Assembly: GCA_000171835.1 (NCBI GenBank)
Contig: ABHC01000010.1
Location: 124,001 to 188,000 of the forward strand
Reading direction: 5' to 3'
From: an alpha proteobacterium BAL199
GTDB lineage: Bacteria; Pseudomonadota; Alphaproteobacteria; Thalassobaculales; Thalassobaculaceae
DNA length: 64,000 nt
Part shown: positions 28,723 to 37,991 of the stretch, piece by piece
Layout of the letters: each line of letters begins with the position of its first letter
How positions within the stretch are numbered: the stretch's first letter is position 1
Made by a program: the position numbers and the translations under genes
The notes under the pieces: model-generated
What the model saw: only the letters and a program-made list of their open reading frames with translations
What the model was told of the DNA's origin: nothing
Database searches by the model: none

Positions 28723-29520
28723 ATGTTCTTTCGGGCCGACGCTGGTGTTTTCGACCCGCACGCGCTTCATGATCTGAAGGCCTGCGCCGACCACTTGTTG
28801 GCACGTACCTCAGGGAACCGAACGTCGATCGGCCACCATATGGCAGACGTCGGATCACGGCCTCTAATCAAGGCGGCCGTTACGCGCTTCTTCAGCAGCC
28901 CACTTCCGAAAATATTCGCTGAGCGGTTCGGTCAGCAGCCGGCCCTCAACCTTATCTTCACAACAATTCGACGTCAGGATCCCGAAATTCCAGAAGCACG
29001 AGTCGGCTGGCATATCGACTTGAACTTCATCGCCGATACGGTTCCCTTCCTCGTTGCCTGGACTCCACTCGAGGACGTCGGCGAAACTCGGATCGGATTG
29101 GATATATGTGTTCCTGCAAAGCTCCCGAGCTTGGCCTCGATCCTTGCTCCTTGGCAGTCCCGATCGGAGAAAGGGCAGGGTATGGTATTCCACGACTCGG
29201 AAGTTGACAGCATCTTCGGAACCGATGGTTATCAGGTCCGTCCGCTTCGCCTACCCGCAGGCGGGGCCGCTGTGTTTGATCAGTTTGTCTTCCATCGAAC
29301 CCAGAATCTAGCGCACGCCACCGACTCGCGGCGCTCGTTCGAGTTTCGGATGGTCGACCTCAACGCCCTGCCGGCCTCGTGGTCGAAACAGACCACTTTC
29401 TTCTGTCGACGCAGCTCGGACGCCGTCGACGGGATAGAGTTCCTGTTCAAGCGCGGAGAGGGAGCACCGCAGCCGATCGCCGATCGCCAACTCGACACGC
29501 TTCGCATCAAAGGCAACTGA
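28723..29520 (+). CDS. 2OG-Fe(II) dioxygenase-like protein, paralog A
   Basis: 265 residues from the ATG at 28723. An in-frame ATG at 28687 exists, but alignment with paralog B begins exactly at MFF. Double-stranded beta-helix features: His97-x-Asp99 in WHIDLNF, distal His191 in FDQFVFHRT, and Arg203/204 in RRSFEFRM for 2-oxoglutarate. It resembles the phytanoyl-CoA hydroxylase-like clan but matches no family I can name. Base composition is less GC-rich than its neighbours. It lies 88 bases behind betC on the same strand, with a gapless paralog next door. Confidence 0.8.
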   Translation: MFFRADAGVFDPHALHDLKACADHLLARTSGNRTSIGHHMADVGSRPLIKAAVTRFFSSPLPKIFAERFGQQPALNLIFTTIRRQDPEIPEARVGWHIDLNFIADTVPFLVAWTPLEDVGETRIGLDICVPAKLPSLASILAPWQSRSEKGQGMVFHDSEVDSIFGTDGYQVRPLRLPAGGAAVFDQFVFHRTQNLAHATDSRRSFEFRMVDLNALPASWSKQTTFFCRRSSDAVDGIEFLFKRGEGAPQPIADRQLDTLRIKGN

Positions 29521-29925
29521 TGATCGGGCTGAAGACCCTCCATTTGACTGAGTTCAGCGACCAAGGATGCCCACGATCTCTTCGAAATACGCCAGCGCAG
29601 ACAGTCGTTAACGGTGCCTGGACTTCACATTCGTCCTGAGCACCATTTCATTCCTGGTTGTCGATAGGCCCCTTGAGGGCATCGGATCGCGGGGGCCCAG
29701 GTGACGCCGAATGAACGCCCCAGCGATTCCGGATAAGGCAAATGTAACCACGGCAGCCCAAGAGGACTTAGGAGCAGGCGCCGGTTCTAAGGAGCCTTTA
29801 AGACCAAAGTGCCACTGATTCCCTGCGACGAATCATGCCCGAGTTCCGGCTTGTCGGTTGGATCGTCGTGTCGAAACCAGCAGAATTGGCGTTGCCTGCC
29901 CCGAACTGAATGATGGCCCACTCCA
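29521..29925. other. gene-free spacer between two dioxygenase paralogs
   Basis: About 405 bases without a convincing coding frame. The short frames present are inconsistent with coding composition. No repeat, hairpin or RNA gene could be recognised. It may contain the promoter of paralog B. Confidence 0.6.
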
Positions 29926-30726
29926 ATGTTCTTCAAAGCCCGCTCCAAAATCTTCGACGATGAAGCCCTGGCGGATCTGAGGGCCTGCGCCGACGACCTG
30001 CTTGATCGCGCGAACCGGGATCGCACGTCGCTTGGGCATTTCGTATCGAACGCCAGCGCCCGGGCAAGAATCGTGTCCGTAGCGCACCGATTCTACGAGT
30101 GCGAACTGCCGGCCCTGTTCGCCACCCAACACGGGGCGATGCCCGTGCTCAATCTCGGATACACGACCATCCGGTTTCAGGCACCGGAAGCTCCTGACAC
30201 ACAGGTCGGATGGCATCTCGACCTGAATTTCGTGGGCGACACGTCGCCGTTCATGGTTGCCTGGGTTCCGCTTGAAGACGTTGGAGCCAAGCGAATCGGC
30301 CTGGAAGTCTGTGTGCCGACCCGAACCTTGAACCTCGATCCGCTGCTCGACCTGTGGTCGAGGCGCGTTGCCGAACGTGGCCCGCAGGTATTCACCGATC
30401 AGAATCTAGCGGACATGTTCGGTGCCGATGCATATCAGGTCCGTGCGTTGCCGATGTCCGCCGGCAGCGGCGCCGTCTTCGACCAGTTCGTGCTGCACCG
30501 GACCCAGTTGTTGCCCAATGCAACCGAGAGCCGGCGGTCGTTCGAGTTCCGAATGGCGGACCTCGGCCGCCTACCGCAATCCTGGAACACGCGGGTCGGG
30601 CTGTTTTGCCAGCGTGACGATGCGGCCCCCAGCGGCATTGGATTCCTGATCAAGCGCGACGGCCAGCCTTGCCGGCCGATCAGTGACTCCGAGCTTGACG
30701 CTCTGGACATCAGCTACGGCGCCTAG
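29926..30726 (+). CDS. 2OG-Fe(II) dioxygenase-like protein, paralog B
   Basis: 266 residues, collinear without gaps with paralog A over the first 210 positions, with identical ligand positions: His97-x-Asp99 (WHLDLNF), His191 (FDQFVLHRT), Arg203/204 (RRSFEFRM). The ATG at 29926 starts MFFKAR. No strong ribosome-binding site is visible. All catalytic residues are kept, so it is likely an active non-haem Fe(II) hydroxylase of unknown substrate. It ends five bases before the next gene (30732). Confidence 0.8.
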   Translation: MFFKARSKIFDDEALADLRACADDLLDRANRDRTSLGHFVSNASARARIVSVAHRFYECELPALFATQHGAMPVLNLGYTTIRFQAPEAPDTQVGWHLDLNFVGDTSPFMVAWVPLEDVGAKRIGLEVCVPTRTLNLDPLLDLWSRRVAERGPQVFTDQNLADMFGADAYQVRALPMSAGSGAVFDQFVLHRTQLLPNATESRRSFEFRMADLGRLPQSWNTRVGLFCQRDDAAPSGIGFLIKRDGQPCRPISDSELDALDISYGA

Positions 30727-30731
30727 GACCG

Positions 30732-31319
30732 ATGAACGCCCTTACGGACCTTCTCACCCGGATCCGCGCCTGTCGGCACTGCGAAGCGCATCTGCCGTTG
30801 GGGCCGCGTCCGGTGCTGGTCGCGCATCCACAGGCTCGTTTGCTGATCATCGGACAAGCACCGGGAACCAAGGTGCACGAAAGCGGCATCCCCTGGAACG
30901 ACCGATCCGGCGACCGACTGCGCGACTGGCTCGGCGTGAAGCATGACACGTTCTACAACGACCCGCGGATCGCCATCGTGCCGATGGGCTTCTGCTATCC
31001 CGGTGTGCTGCCGAACGGCGGTGACGCTCCGCCCCGGCCGGAGTGCGCGCCGATGTGGCACGACGCGGTGCTGGCGCACCTTCCCGATGTCGAACTGGTC
31101 GTGCTGGCCGGCATGTACGCCCAGGCCCGCTATCTCGGGAAAACCCGCAAGCGCACCTTGACCGAGACCGTCGCCGCCTGGCGGGAGTACGGGCCGAAAT
31201 TCATACCGCTGCCCCATCCGTCCTGGCGATCCCAGAACATCGAGCGCAAGAATCCCTGGCTTCGATCCGAACTGGTTCCAGAGCTACAGTCACGGGTCGC
31301 GGCGTTGCTTCAGCGTTGA
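30732..31319 (+). CDS. uracil-DNA glycosylase superfamily protein
   Basis: 195 residues. An N-terminal Cys pair (RACRHCEAHLP) is followed by LIIGQAPGTKVHESGIPWNDRSGDRLRDWLG (active-site motif A equivalent) and the LPHPSWRS segment corresponding to the His-Pro-Ser motif. Family-4 enzymes carry four Fe-S Cys. Here only two are clustered, with others scattered (FCYPG, PECAP), so an Fe-S cluster is uncertain. It may be a DNA-repair glycosylase or a diverged family member. It is preceded by a dioxygenase gene only five bases away. Confidence 0.83.
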   Translation: MNALTDLLTRIRACRHCEAHLPLGPRPVLVAHPQARLLIIGQAPGTKVHESGIPWNDRSGDRLRDWLGVKHDTFYNDPRIAIVPMGFCYPGVLPNGGDAPPRPECAPMWHDAVLAHLPDVELVVLAGMYAQARYLGKTRKRTLTETVAAWREYGPKFIPLPHPSWRSQNIERKNPWLRSELVPELQSRVAALLQR

Positions 31320-31399
31320 CTCTCGTCCAAGGCATCCTGGGCCGGACTTGAAATACCGGTCCCGCCTCCGATCTGTGTGAGGAAACCTCACAGGTCGCC

Positions 31400-32284
31400 A
31401 TGAACACCTTACCGCCCCTCAACACCTTGCGTGCATTCGACGCTGCAGCACGCCACGGCTCGTTCAGCCGCGCCGCCGATGCATTGAATGTGACCCACGG
31501 TGCCGTGAGCAAGCAGATTGCCAGTCTGGAGGCGTTCCTCGGTGTCACCGTGTTCGAGCGCACCGCCCATGGTCTGGAGCCTACCGAGGCCGGCGCCGTT
31601 CTGGCACCGATCGTGGCCGAAGCGCTGGACGCGATGGCGGAAGGTGTGCGTCGGGTCCGCCGCAGCGCGACGCCATCGACGCTGACGATCAGCGTCCTGC
31701 CGTCGTTCGCCGCGCACTGGTTGATCCACCGGATGCCGCGCTTCCTCGACCGGCATCCCGAAATCGACGTGCGGTTCTTCACCACCCGCCGGGTGGTCGA
31801 TCTGACCAAAGAAGACGTCGATCTGGCGATCCGTTACGGCCTGGGCGACTGGCCAGGGGTTCACGCCGAGTGCTTCATGCGGGAGACGCTGACGCCGGTG
31901 TACGCGCCTGCCCTCGCGGCACTGCACCCTGAGCTGGAACCAACCGATCTACTACGGTTCACCATCCATTCCCATCACACCGACGCCTCTAACTGGAAGC
32001 TATGGCGGATCGGGATGGGGTTGCCGGACTCGGATCTGCCACCCGTTGCAGTCTACGACGACACCGCGCTGGCGATGCAGGCCGTACTGGGTGGCCAGGG
32101 CGTCATTCTGGGCCGAAGTCCGCTGATCACCGACGCATTGGCGGCGGGACGCCTGGTCCGACTGTCGGAGGTCGATATTCCCAGCGCGGAGTCCGACTAC
32201 CTCGTATGCCTCGAACGGCATCGGGCCCGACCGGCAATCAAGGCGTTCCGGGACTGGTTGATCGAGGAGGCCGGCCTCCACTGA
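31400..32284 (+). CDS. LysR-family regulator, GcvA type
   Basis: 294 residues. N-terminal winged helix (PPLNTLRAFDAAARHGSFSRAADALNVTHGAVSKQI, residues ~5-65) and LysR substrate-binding domain. The opening and the HWLIHRMPRFLDRHPEIDVRF block are typical of the GcvA subgroup. No divergent neighbour exists, so its targets are unclear. Genes of this type frequently control amino-acid or beta-lactamase functions, but nothing here decides that. Confidence 0.9.
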   Translation: MNTLPPLNTLRAFDAAARHGSFSRAADALNVTHGAVSKQIASLEAFLGVTVFERTAHGLEPTEAGAVLAPIVAEALDAMAEGVRRVRRSATPSTLTISVLPSFAAHWLIHRMPRFLDRHPEIDVRFFTTRRVVDLTKEDVDLAIRYGLGDWPGVHAECFMRETLTPVYAPALAALHPELEPTDLLRFTIHSHHTDASNWKLWRIGMGLPDSDLPPVAVYDDTALAMQAVLGGQGVILGRSPLITDALAAGRLVRLSEVDIPSAESDYLVCLERHRARPAIKAFRDWLIEEAGLH

Positions 32285-32299
32285 CCGGACCCCGGCCGT

Positions 32300-32734
32300 T
32301 CATCTGCCGAAAGCCGATGTCCGATGCCAGCCGCGTGCCGGGGTTCGATGCGCCACGGACGCCTGCCAGATCAACAACGTCGGCATCACGCCGAGTTCGA
32401 GAATCAGCCCGGCGACATGCGGGTTGGACGGCGTGCCCACCGCGAGCAACGAGCCGAGCCGGGCAAAGCCGCCGATCACGACCGGCAGTGCCGCCAAGCG
32501 AAACAAGGCCGTCTTGCGCTCGATCCCGGGAATGCTGGCGTAAAACATCAGACCGATCGCCAGGAAGATTCCCGAGAGGTAGCGAAAGTGGCTGTCGAGG
32601 TCGATCGGCCACGCCGAAGCGGCCATCATGAAGTCTGGTCCCGCGAGGACTCCCGCGGCACCGGCGGCGACCGGAACCAGTCCTAGCACGGCGACCACGG
32701 CTTGCAGCAGCCGCTTGCTGATCAGCGCCGACAT
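32300..32734 (-). CDS. DUF4345-family membrane protein
   Basis: 144 residues with four hydrophobic segments (roughly 10-30, 48-66, 76-96, 104-124), as in the DUF4345 family of small inner-membrane proteins. The FRYLSGIFLAIGLMF segment in the second helix is typical. The function is unknown. It is convergent with the LysR gene and divergent from the esterase lipoprotein gene at 32793. Confidence 0.78.
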   Translation of the reverse strand: MSALISKRLLQAVVAVLGLVPVAAGAAGVLAGPDFMMAASAWPIDLDSHFRYLSGIFLAIGLMFYASIPGIERKTALFRLAALPVVIGGFARLGSLLAVGTPSNPHVAGLILELGVMPTLLIWQASVAHRTPARGWHRTSAFGR

Positions 32735-32792
32735 TCAGCGTCCGCCATCCGGATCGCCCCGCCCCTCGTAGAACGGGCAACTAGGAGGCCGA

Positions 32793-33677
32793 ATGAAACG
32801 CTCCCTACATCTGCCGATGTTGGCACTGACATTCGCTTTGACGGCGTGCAGCGGCGCCGATCTGCTGAACAGTCTCGTTCCGGGCGACGGGTACCATGTC
32901 ATTCGCGACCTCCGATACGGCGATGGTCCGCGCCGTACGCTCGATCTCTACGTCCCCGAGGGTGCCGCACCGGCCGCACCGACCATCGTGTTCTTCTACG
33001 GAGGCGGGTGGGAGTCCGGATCAAAGGACGACTTTGTTTTCGTCGGCCAAGCCTTTGCCTCGCGCGGCTACGTCACCGCGATCCCGGATTACCGGGTCTA
33101 TCCCGAAGCCCGGTTTCCAATGTTCCTCGAGGACGCAGCCGCCGCGGTCGCGTGGGTACGAGCCAACACCGATCAAACTAGAGCTGCGGCGGGGCCGGTC
33201 TATCTCGTCGGCCATTCGGCAGGTGCCCACATCGCCGCCATGCTCACTTTGGACAATACGTGGCTGGCCGAGGTTGGAAACAAGGTGTGCGAGGCAATCG
33301 TCGCAACGGCCGGGCTGGCCGGGCCGTACGACTTCCTGCCGCTTCGAAGCGCCACCCTGAAGGACATTTTCGGATCCGAGTCGTCCCGCCCCCAGACCCA
33401 GCCGATCAACCATGTCGACGGCACCGCACCGCCGATGCTGCTGATCACCGGCACCGCCGACACCACGGTGCTGCCGCGCAACTCCGCCCGGCTGGCTGCG
33501 AGAATTCGAAACAGCGGCGGAATCGCCGAGGAACGGTCCTACGACGGCATCGGGCACATCGAACTGGTGGCATCGCTGGCCGTCCCGCTGCATAGCTTGG
33601 CGCCGGCTCTCGACGACATCGACCGGTTCTTTCGCCGACATCCGGTCGGCGGCAGCTCCTGCCGCGGAAGTGGATAG
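32793..33677 (+). CDS. lipoprotein alpha/beta-hydrolase (carboxylesterase-like)
   Basis: 294 residues. The lipobox LTAC (Cys19) predicts a lipid-anchored envelope protein. The alpha/beta-hydrolase fold of the BD-FAE/hormone-sensitive-lipase side follows: oxyanion motif FFYGGGWESG, nucleophile elbow GHSAG, then an acid in TADTTVLP and the His in YDGIGHIEL. It probably acts on short esters or an envelope polysaccharide. The ATG at 32793 follows ACTAGGAGG. Confidence 0.87.
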   Translation: MKRSLHLPMLALTFALTACSGADLLNSLVPGDGYHVIRDLRYGDGPRRTLDLYVPEGAAPAAPTIVFFYGGGWESGSKDDFVFVGQAFASRGYVTAIPDYRVYPEARFPMFLEDAAAAVAWVRANTDQTRAAAGPVYLVGHSAGAHIAAMLTLDNTWLAEVGNKVCEAIVATAGLAGPYDFLPLRSATLKDIFGSESSRPQTQPINHVDGTAPPMLLITGTADTTVLPRNSARLAARIRNSGGIAEERSYDGIGHIELVASLAVPLHSLAPALDDIDRFFRRHPVGGSSCRGSG

Positions 33678-33684
33678 CCTCCCT

Positions 33685-34602
33685 CTAAAGGCTCGTGCTC
33701 TTCAGCTTGGCGCGTTTTATCCCGCGCACGGTCTCGCGGTGGATGATGAACAGGCCTGACGCGCAGATCAGCCCGGCACCCGCCAGCACGCCCGGACCGG
33801 GGAAGGTGCCGAACACGAAGAAACCGAAGGTCAGCGCCCACAGCATGGCGGTGTAGTCGAACGGTGCGATCACCGATGGCGGCGCCAGCCGGAACGCTTC
33901 GGTCATGAAGATCTGTGCCACCCCTCCGACCAGCCCGATAGTCATCAGCAGGGCCAGATCCTCCAGCGGCGGCGTGACCCACTGGGTCGGCAAGAACGCC
34001 AGGCTCGACAGCGCCCCGGCGACCGTGAAGTAAAAAACCGTCGCTGCCGACTTGTCGGTGGAGCCGAGCTTGCGCATCGCGATCATCGCGACCCCGTATC
34101 CGAGCGCCGAGCCAACAGCGAAGAGGGCGATCGGGTCGGTGCTGCCGGTGATCGGGCCGACCGTCAGCAAAGCACCGGCAAAGCCGAGCCCGACGGCCCC
34201 CAGCCGCCACACGCCGACCCGTTCACCGAGGAACGGAATCGACAGCAGGGTCCCGAACAGCGGTGCGGTGAACGAGATCGCCACATAGTCGGCAAACGCC
34301 ATGCGCGCGATCGCGTAGAATCCGACATACATTGAGGCGATACCCGCGACCGAGCGGATGGCGTGCCAACCCGGTCGCCGCGTCTTCAACGCCGACCAGC
34401 CGCCTTGCATCGGCAGGTACAGCACCAGCGGGATCAGCGCCGGCGCACACCGGAACAGGATGATCTGCGAGGTCGGGTACTGCCCGTCCAACAGTTTGAT
34501 GACCATGCCCATGCAGGTGAACATCGCCACCGCCAGTACCTGCATGGCGATGCCGCGCCCGTATCCGGCGCTTGAGGAGGGTTCGGCGGCTACGGCAGTC
34601 AT
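33685..34602 (-). CDS. EamA/DMT-family transporter
   Basis: 305 residues from the ATG at 34602. Ten hydrophobic segments in two EamA repeats, with an RSVAGIASMYVGFYAIARM segment typical of the S-adenosylmethionine/carnitine-transporter-like subgroup. The basic tail (RGIKRAKLKST) is cytoplasmic. Substrate unknown. It is the third DMT member in this window. Confidence 0.87.
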   Translation of the reverse strand: MTAVAAEPSSSAGYGRGIAMQVLAVAMFTCMGMVIKLLDGQYPTSQIILFRCAPALIPLVLYLPMQGGWSALKTRRPGWHAIRSVAGIASMYVGFYAIARMAFADYVAISFTAPLFGTLLSIPFLGERVGVWRLGAVGLGFAGALLTVGPITGSTDPIALFAVGSALGYGVAMIAMRKLGSTDKSAATVFYFTVAGALSSLAFLPTQWVTPPLEDLALLMTIGLVGGVAQIFMTEAFRLAPPSVIAPFDYTAMLWALTFGFFVFGTFPGPGVLAGAGLICASGLFIIHRETVRGIKRAKLKSTSL

Positions 34603-34719
34603 GGCAAAATCCTGACGGGGCCGCGACCCGCCGCCGCAACCTGCAAACGCAGAATGCATGATCCCCGTGACAATGCCTGTGCAAATGACGCGGGGGAGCC
34701 ATGCCGTGGCACCCGAGCG

Positions 34720-35109
34720 TCAGTTGGGCGCGTTCGATCCATGCTTGGCCACCAATGCCTCGACCGCCTGTCGGACCGTTGCCGATCGGAACGGCTTTTC
34801 CAGGATGATGTCGGCGCCGAACTCCTGCGCGATCCTCAACAGGTCGCGCGAATCCATGCTGCCACCGCCCGACATGGCGATGATCGCCAGTTGTGGCTTT
34901 AGTGCCTTGGCCTCGCGAATGGTTTCCAACCCTTCCTTGGTCGGCATCAGGATGTCCGTGATCATCACCTGGGGAGCGTGCTGTTGCAGCAGCTTCAGCC
35001 CCTGACGGCCATCTTGAGCATCAAGGACCTGATGTCCGACTGCCTCAAGGGTCCGCCTGATGACGGCACGCAGATCCTCGTTGTCGTCAATGACCAGGAT
35101 CAGGGACAT
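34720..35109 (-). CDS. single-domain response regulator (CheY-like)
   Basis: 129 residues, receiver domain only. Acidic pocket IDDNED, phospho-acceptor Asp52 (ITDILMP), the switch residue region AMSGGGS, and Lys105 in ILEKPF are all intact. With no output domain it must act through protein contacts or in a phosphorelay. It is divergent from the hybrid kinase at 35347 across a 237-base gap, so that kinase is its most likely partner (inference). Confidence 0.9.
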   Translation of the reverse strand: MSLILVIDDNEDLRAVIRRTLEAVGHQVLDAQDGRQGLKLLQQHAPQVMITDILMPTKEGLETIREAKALKPQLAIIAMSGGGSMDSRDLLRIAQEFGADIILEKPFRSATVRQAVEALVAKHGSNAPN

Positions 35110-35346
35110 GCTTGCTCTTCTGCGCGCATTTGGCGTGGTTTGGATTCCACGACGCCAGAGAATGCCGAATATCGATCAGATAGGAAACCCTGCATCGACT
35201 CTGGGGTTTCCATTGCGCATTGAACGGCTAAGCTAGCAGGCTCAATGCTAATCGATGTTGGAACCCTGCTTACCCGACGTCCGAGAATACGTGCGCCGGT
35301 TGAACGGCATCAATCGAACATGCCGCGCGGATATTAAGGTATCGAT

Positions 35347-36900
35347 ATGGTCCATGAGGACGATGATCGCGCCCGAACAGAGCAACGCACGGACCGGGAC
35401 GTCGAAAATGAGATCAACCGTCGGATCTTTGAGACCTCACTCGATCTGATCCTGGTGGTTGGGCGACAAGGCGACTTCATTCGTGTGAGTCCCAGCGTAC
35501 GGCAAATACTCGGCTACACACCCGAGGAGTTGGTCGGGTGCAACGGCGTGGATTTCGTGCATCCGACGGACATTGAAAACACCCGCACCGAAATGCGGCT
35601 CGGCCGCCGTGGGCGGGAGATGCGGAATTTCGACTGCCGGTACGTGCACAAAAACGGGTCCGCCGTACCGCTCAGTTGGACCGGTGTCTGGTCGGAAGCC
35701 GAACAGCAGCACTTCTACATCGGTCGGGACATGACCGAGCGTGAAGCCGCCGAGGCTCGAATACGGCACGCGCAACGTCTGGAGGCGGTCGGCCAGTTAA
35801 CCGGGGGGATCGCGCACGACTTCAACAACCTGCTGGGCGTGATCATCGGCAGCCTCGATTTGCTGACGGAGACCGACGGTCTCGCTCGAAGTCACCAGGA
35901 ACTTGTCGATGTCGCGCTCAATGCAGCACTTCGCGGATCCAAGTTGACGAAGCAACTTCTGGCGTTTGCCCGACGTCAGTCGCTGGACCCGGAAGAATTC
36001 GATGTGAATGAGCGCGTTGCACAGACCCTCGATCTTTTGCGCCGGACCCTGGGCGAGCGCGTCGTGGTCTCAACAGTGCTCTCGCCCGAACTGGCTCCGG
36101 CCTTCGCGGACGCATCGCAGTTCGACTCGGCGCTGGTGAACCTGGCGATCAACGCCCGCGATGCGATGCCCAGCGGCGGCCGACTCGTCATCGAGACGGC
36201 CAACCAGCAACTCGACGACGGGTATGCATCCAGCAATGTCGACGTTACCCCCGGACGCTACGTCATGCTCGCCGTGACCGACACCGGCACCGGGATGCCG
36301 CCCGAGGTTGCCGCCCGAGCTTTCGAGCCGTTCTTCACGACCAAGGAAGCCGGCGGCGGCTCCGGCCTCGGCCTCAGCATGATCTACGGCTACGCCAAGC
36401 AGTCGCGCGGCCACATCAAGATCTACAGCGAGCCCGGACGCGGCACCACGGTCCGCCTGTACCTCCCGGCGGCCGGGGGAGACAGCGCACGGCATCAGCA
36501 GGATGAACCGGCACGGCTGTCATCGACGATGGGCGGAGAGCGCATTCTCCTCGTCGAGGATGACGAAGGAATGCGGACGATCGCGCTCAGGCAGTTGCAC
36601 AGCCTCGGCTATCAGGTCGTGGAGGCGGAGAACGCCGAAGCCGCGCTCCGGATCCTGCGCGGCGACCAGAAGATCGACCTGCTGTTCTCCGATGTCGTGA
36701 TGCCCGGAGACATGACGGGCGACGAGTTATCACGCGTCGCCGTCGCCCTTCGCCCCGACTTGAAGACCTTGCTCACCTCAGGCTTCGCCAGCGGGGCTGC
36801 GCAGAATGGCACGCAAAGCGAGGATTTCCGTACCCTCTTGAGCAAACCGTACCGCCTGGTCGATCTGGCGAGGCGGCTGCGCGAGATCCTGGAAGGATAG
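35347..36900 (+). CDS. PAS-containing hybrid histidine kinase/receiver protein
   Basis: 517 residues with no membrane segment, so a cytosolic sensor. PAS domain (~25-137), dimerisation/phospho-acceptor helix with His157 (GGIAHDFNNLLG), HATPase domain (N box NLAINARDAM, G boxes DTGTGMP and GSGLGLSMIYG), and a C-terminal receiver (~397-517) with phospho-acceptor Asp449 (LFSDVVMPG) and Lys in LLSKPYRL. It is the FixL-like HWE/HisKA PAS-kinase class, but no haem-binding His can be assigned in the PAS domain. It pairs with the divergent receiver protein. Confidence 0.9.
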   Translation: MVHEDDDRARTEQRTDRDVENEINRRIFETSLDLILVVGRQGDFIRVSPSVRQILGYTPEELVGCNGVDFVHPTDIENTRTEMRLGRRGREMRNFDCRYVHKNGSAVPLSWTGVWSEAEQQHFYIGRDMTEREAAEARIRHAQRLEAVGQLTGGIAHDFNNLLGVIIGSLDLLTETDGLARSHQELVDVALNAALRGSKLTKQLLAFARRQSLDPEEFDVNERVAQTLDLLRRTLGERVVVSTVLSPELAPAFADASQFDSALVNLAINARDAMPSGGRLVIETANQQLDDGYASSNVDVTPGRYVMLAVTDTGTGMPPEVAARAFEPFFTTKEAGGGSGLGLSMIYGYAKQSRGHIKIYSEPGRGTTVRLYLPAAGGDSARHQQDEPARLSSTMGGERILLVEDDEGMRTIALRQLHSLGYQVVEAENAEAALRILRGDQKIDLLFSDVVMPGDMTGDELSRVAVALRPDLKTLLTSGFASGAAQNGTQSEDFRTLLSKPYRLVDLARRLREILEG

Positions 36901-36932
36901 CGCCATCCAGACTGAACGCACGTTCTGAACGG

Positions 36933-37934
36933 TTACAGATCGATCCCGACACTGGCCAGGAAATCCCCGGACTGAACCAGGCCAGGGAAGTGCCGGCCAA
37001 TCAGCACGCCGTTGCGGCGGGCGACATACACCGCCGGATCGCGCGACGGTTCGTCCAGGAAGTGGATGCGGGCGACCGGCTGGCCCTCCGACACATCGTC
37101 GCCGAGATCGACCAGCGGCTCGTGTATGCCGGTGTGCTCGGCGGCCACGAAGCAGCGTTCATCCGGCATGTCCAGCAGCCGGGTCGGCGTGACGATTTCC
37201 GGCTCACCCGCCAGGATGCCCATGTGCTTCAGCACGTTGCGGACTCCCACCGCGGCGACCTGGTTGGAACGTCGGGTCGAGCTGCCGCCGCCGGCCAGTT
37301 CGGTGGTCACGAACAGCTTGCCCAGGCTCTCGACCCAAGTGTCGAGCATGCCCTCGGCGTCCAGTTCCAACATCACGACGCTGATCGGGGCGGCAAACGC
37401 CTCAACCGCGGCGATGGCGCGCGCCTCCTGTGCCTTGTCGGGCAGCCGGTGGGTGGCGGCGAACGGAACGAAATCCAGGGTTTTGCCGCCGGAGTGCAGG
37501 TCGAGCACCAAATCGGCGCGCGGTACCAGGACGGTGGCCACATAGTGCGCGATCATCGAGGTGACCGCACCGTCGGCACTGCCGGGGAACGACCGGTTCA
37601 TGTTGCCGCCGTCGATCGGCGAGCAGCGGGTGGCGGCCCGCACCGCCGGGAAGTTCAGGCCGGGCAGGATGATCACCGTCCCGGTCACGTCAATCGGATC
37701 GAGGGCGCGGGCGAGGTCGCGCAGCGCAATCTGGCCCTCGTACTCATCACCGTGGTTTCCGGCGATCAGCAGCGCGGTCGGCCCGTCGCCGTTGCGAATC
37801 ACGACAATCGGAATGCGAACCGACCCCCAGGCGCTGTCGTTGCGGGAATAGGGAACGACCAGCGCGCCGAACCGCTTACCGTCGGCATCCAGGTCGATGG
37901 CGGTCAGGATCTTGGTGGGTCGGTCGATACTCAT
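36933..37934 (-). CDS. doeB: N-alpha-acetyl-L-2,4-diaminobutyrate deacetylase
   Basis: 333 residues of the succinylglutamate desuccinylase/aspartoacylase zinc family. DSAWGSVRIPIVV, GPTALLIAGNHGDEYEGQ (Zn-binding His and Glu) and DLHSGGKTLDF (second Zn His) match the DoeB blocks of ectoine catabolism closely. It would remove acetate from N-alpha-acetyl-diaminobutyrate after hydrolysis of ectoine. The partner genes doeA, doeC, doeD and doeX are not beside it, so it may serve a related N-acyl substrate or belong to a split pathway. Confidence 0.8.
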   Translation of the reverse strand: MSIDRPTKILTAIDLDADGKRFGALVVPYSRNDSAWGSVRIPIVVIRNGDGPTALLIAGNHGDEYEGQIALRDLARALDPIDVTGTVIILPGLNFPAVRAATRCSPIDGGNMNRSFPGSADGAVTSMIAHYVATVLVPRADLVLDLHSGGKTLDFVPFAATHRLPDKAQEARAIAAVEAFAAPISVVMLELDAEGMLDTWVESLGKLFVTTELAGGGSSTRRSNQVAAVGVRNVLKHMGILAGEPEIVTPTRLLDMPDERCFVAAEHTGIHEPLVDLGDDVSEGQPVARIHFLDEPSRDPAVYVARRNGVLIGRHFPGLVQSGDFLASVGIDL

Positions 37935-37991
37935 TTGTGAATGCTGTCGAAACCGGTTGGCTCGGTCAATCTTTGACCGGCACGGTGCGCG

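Noticed and set aside
29521-29925. A possible small gene between the two dioxygenase paralogs
   Set aside because: No frame has a plausible start, ribosome-binding site or composition. It was left as a gene-free spacer.
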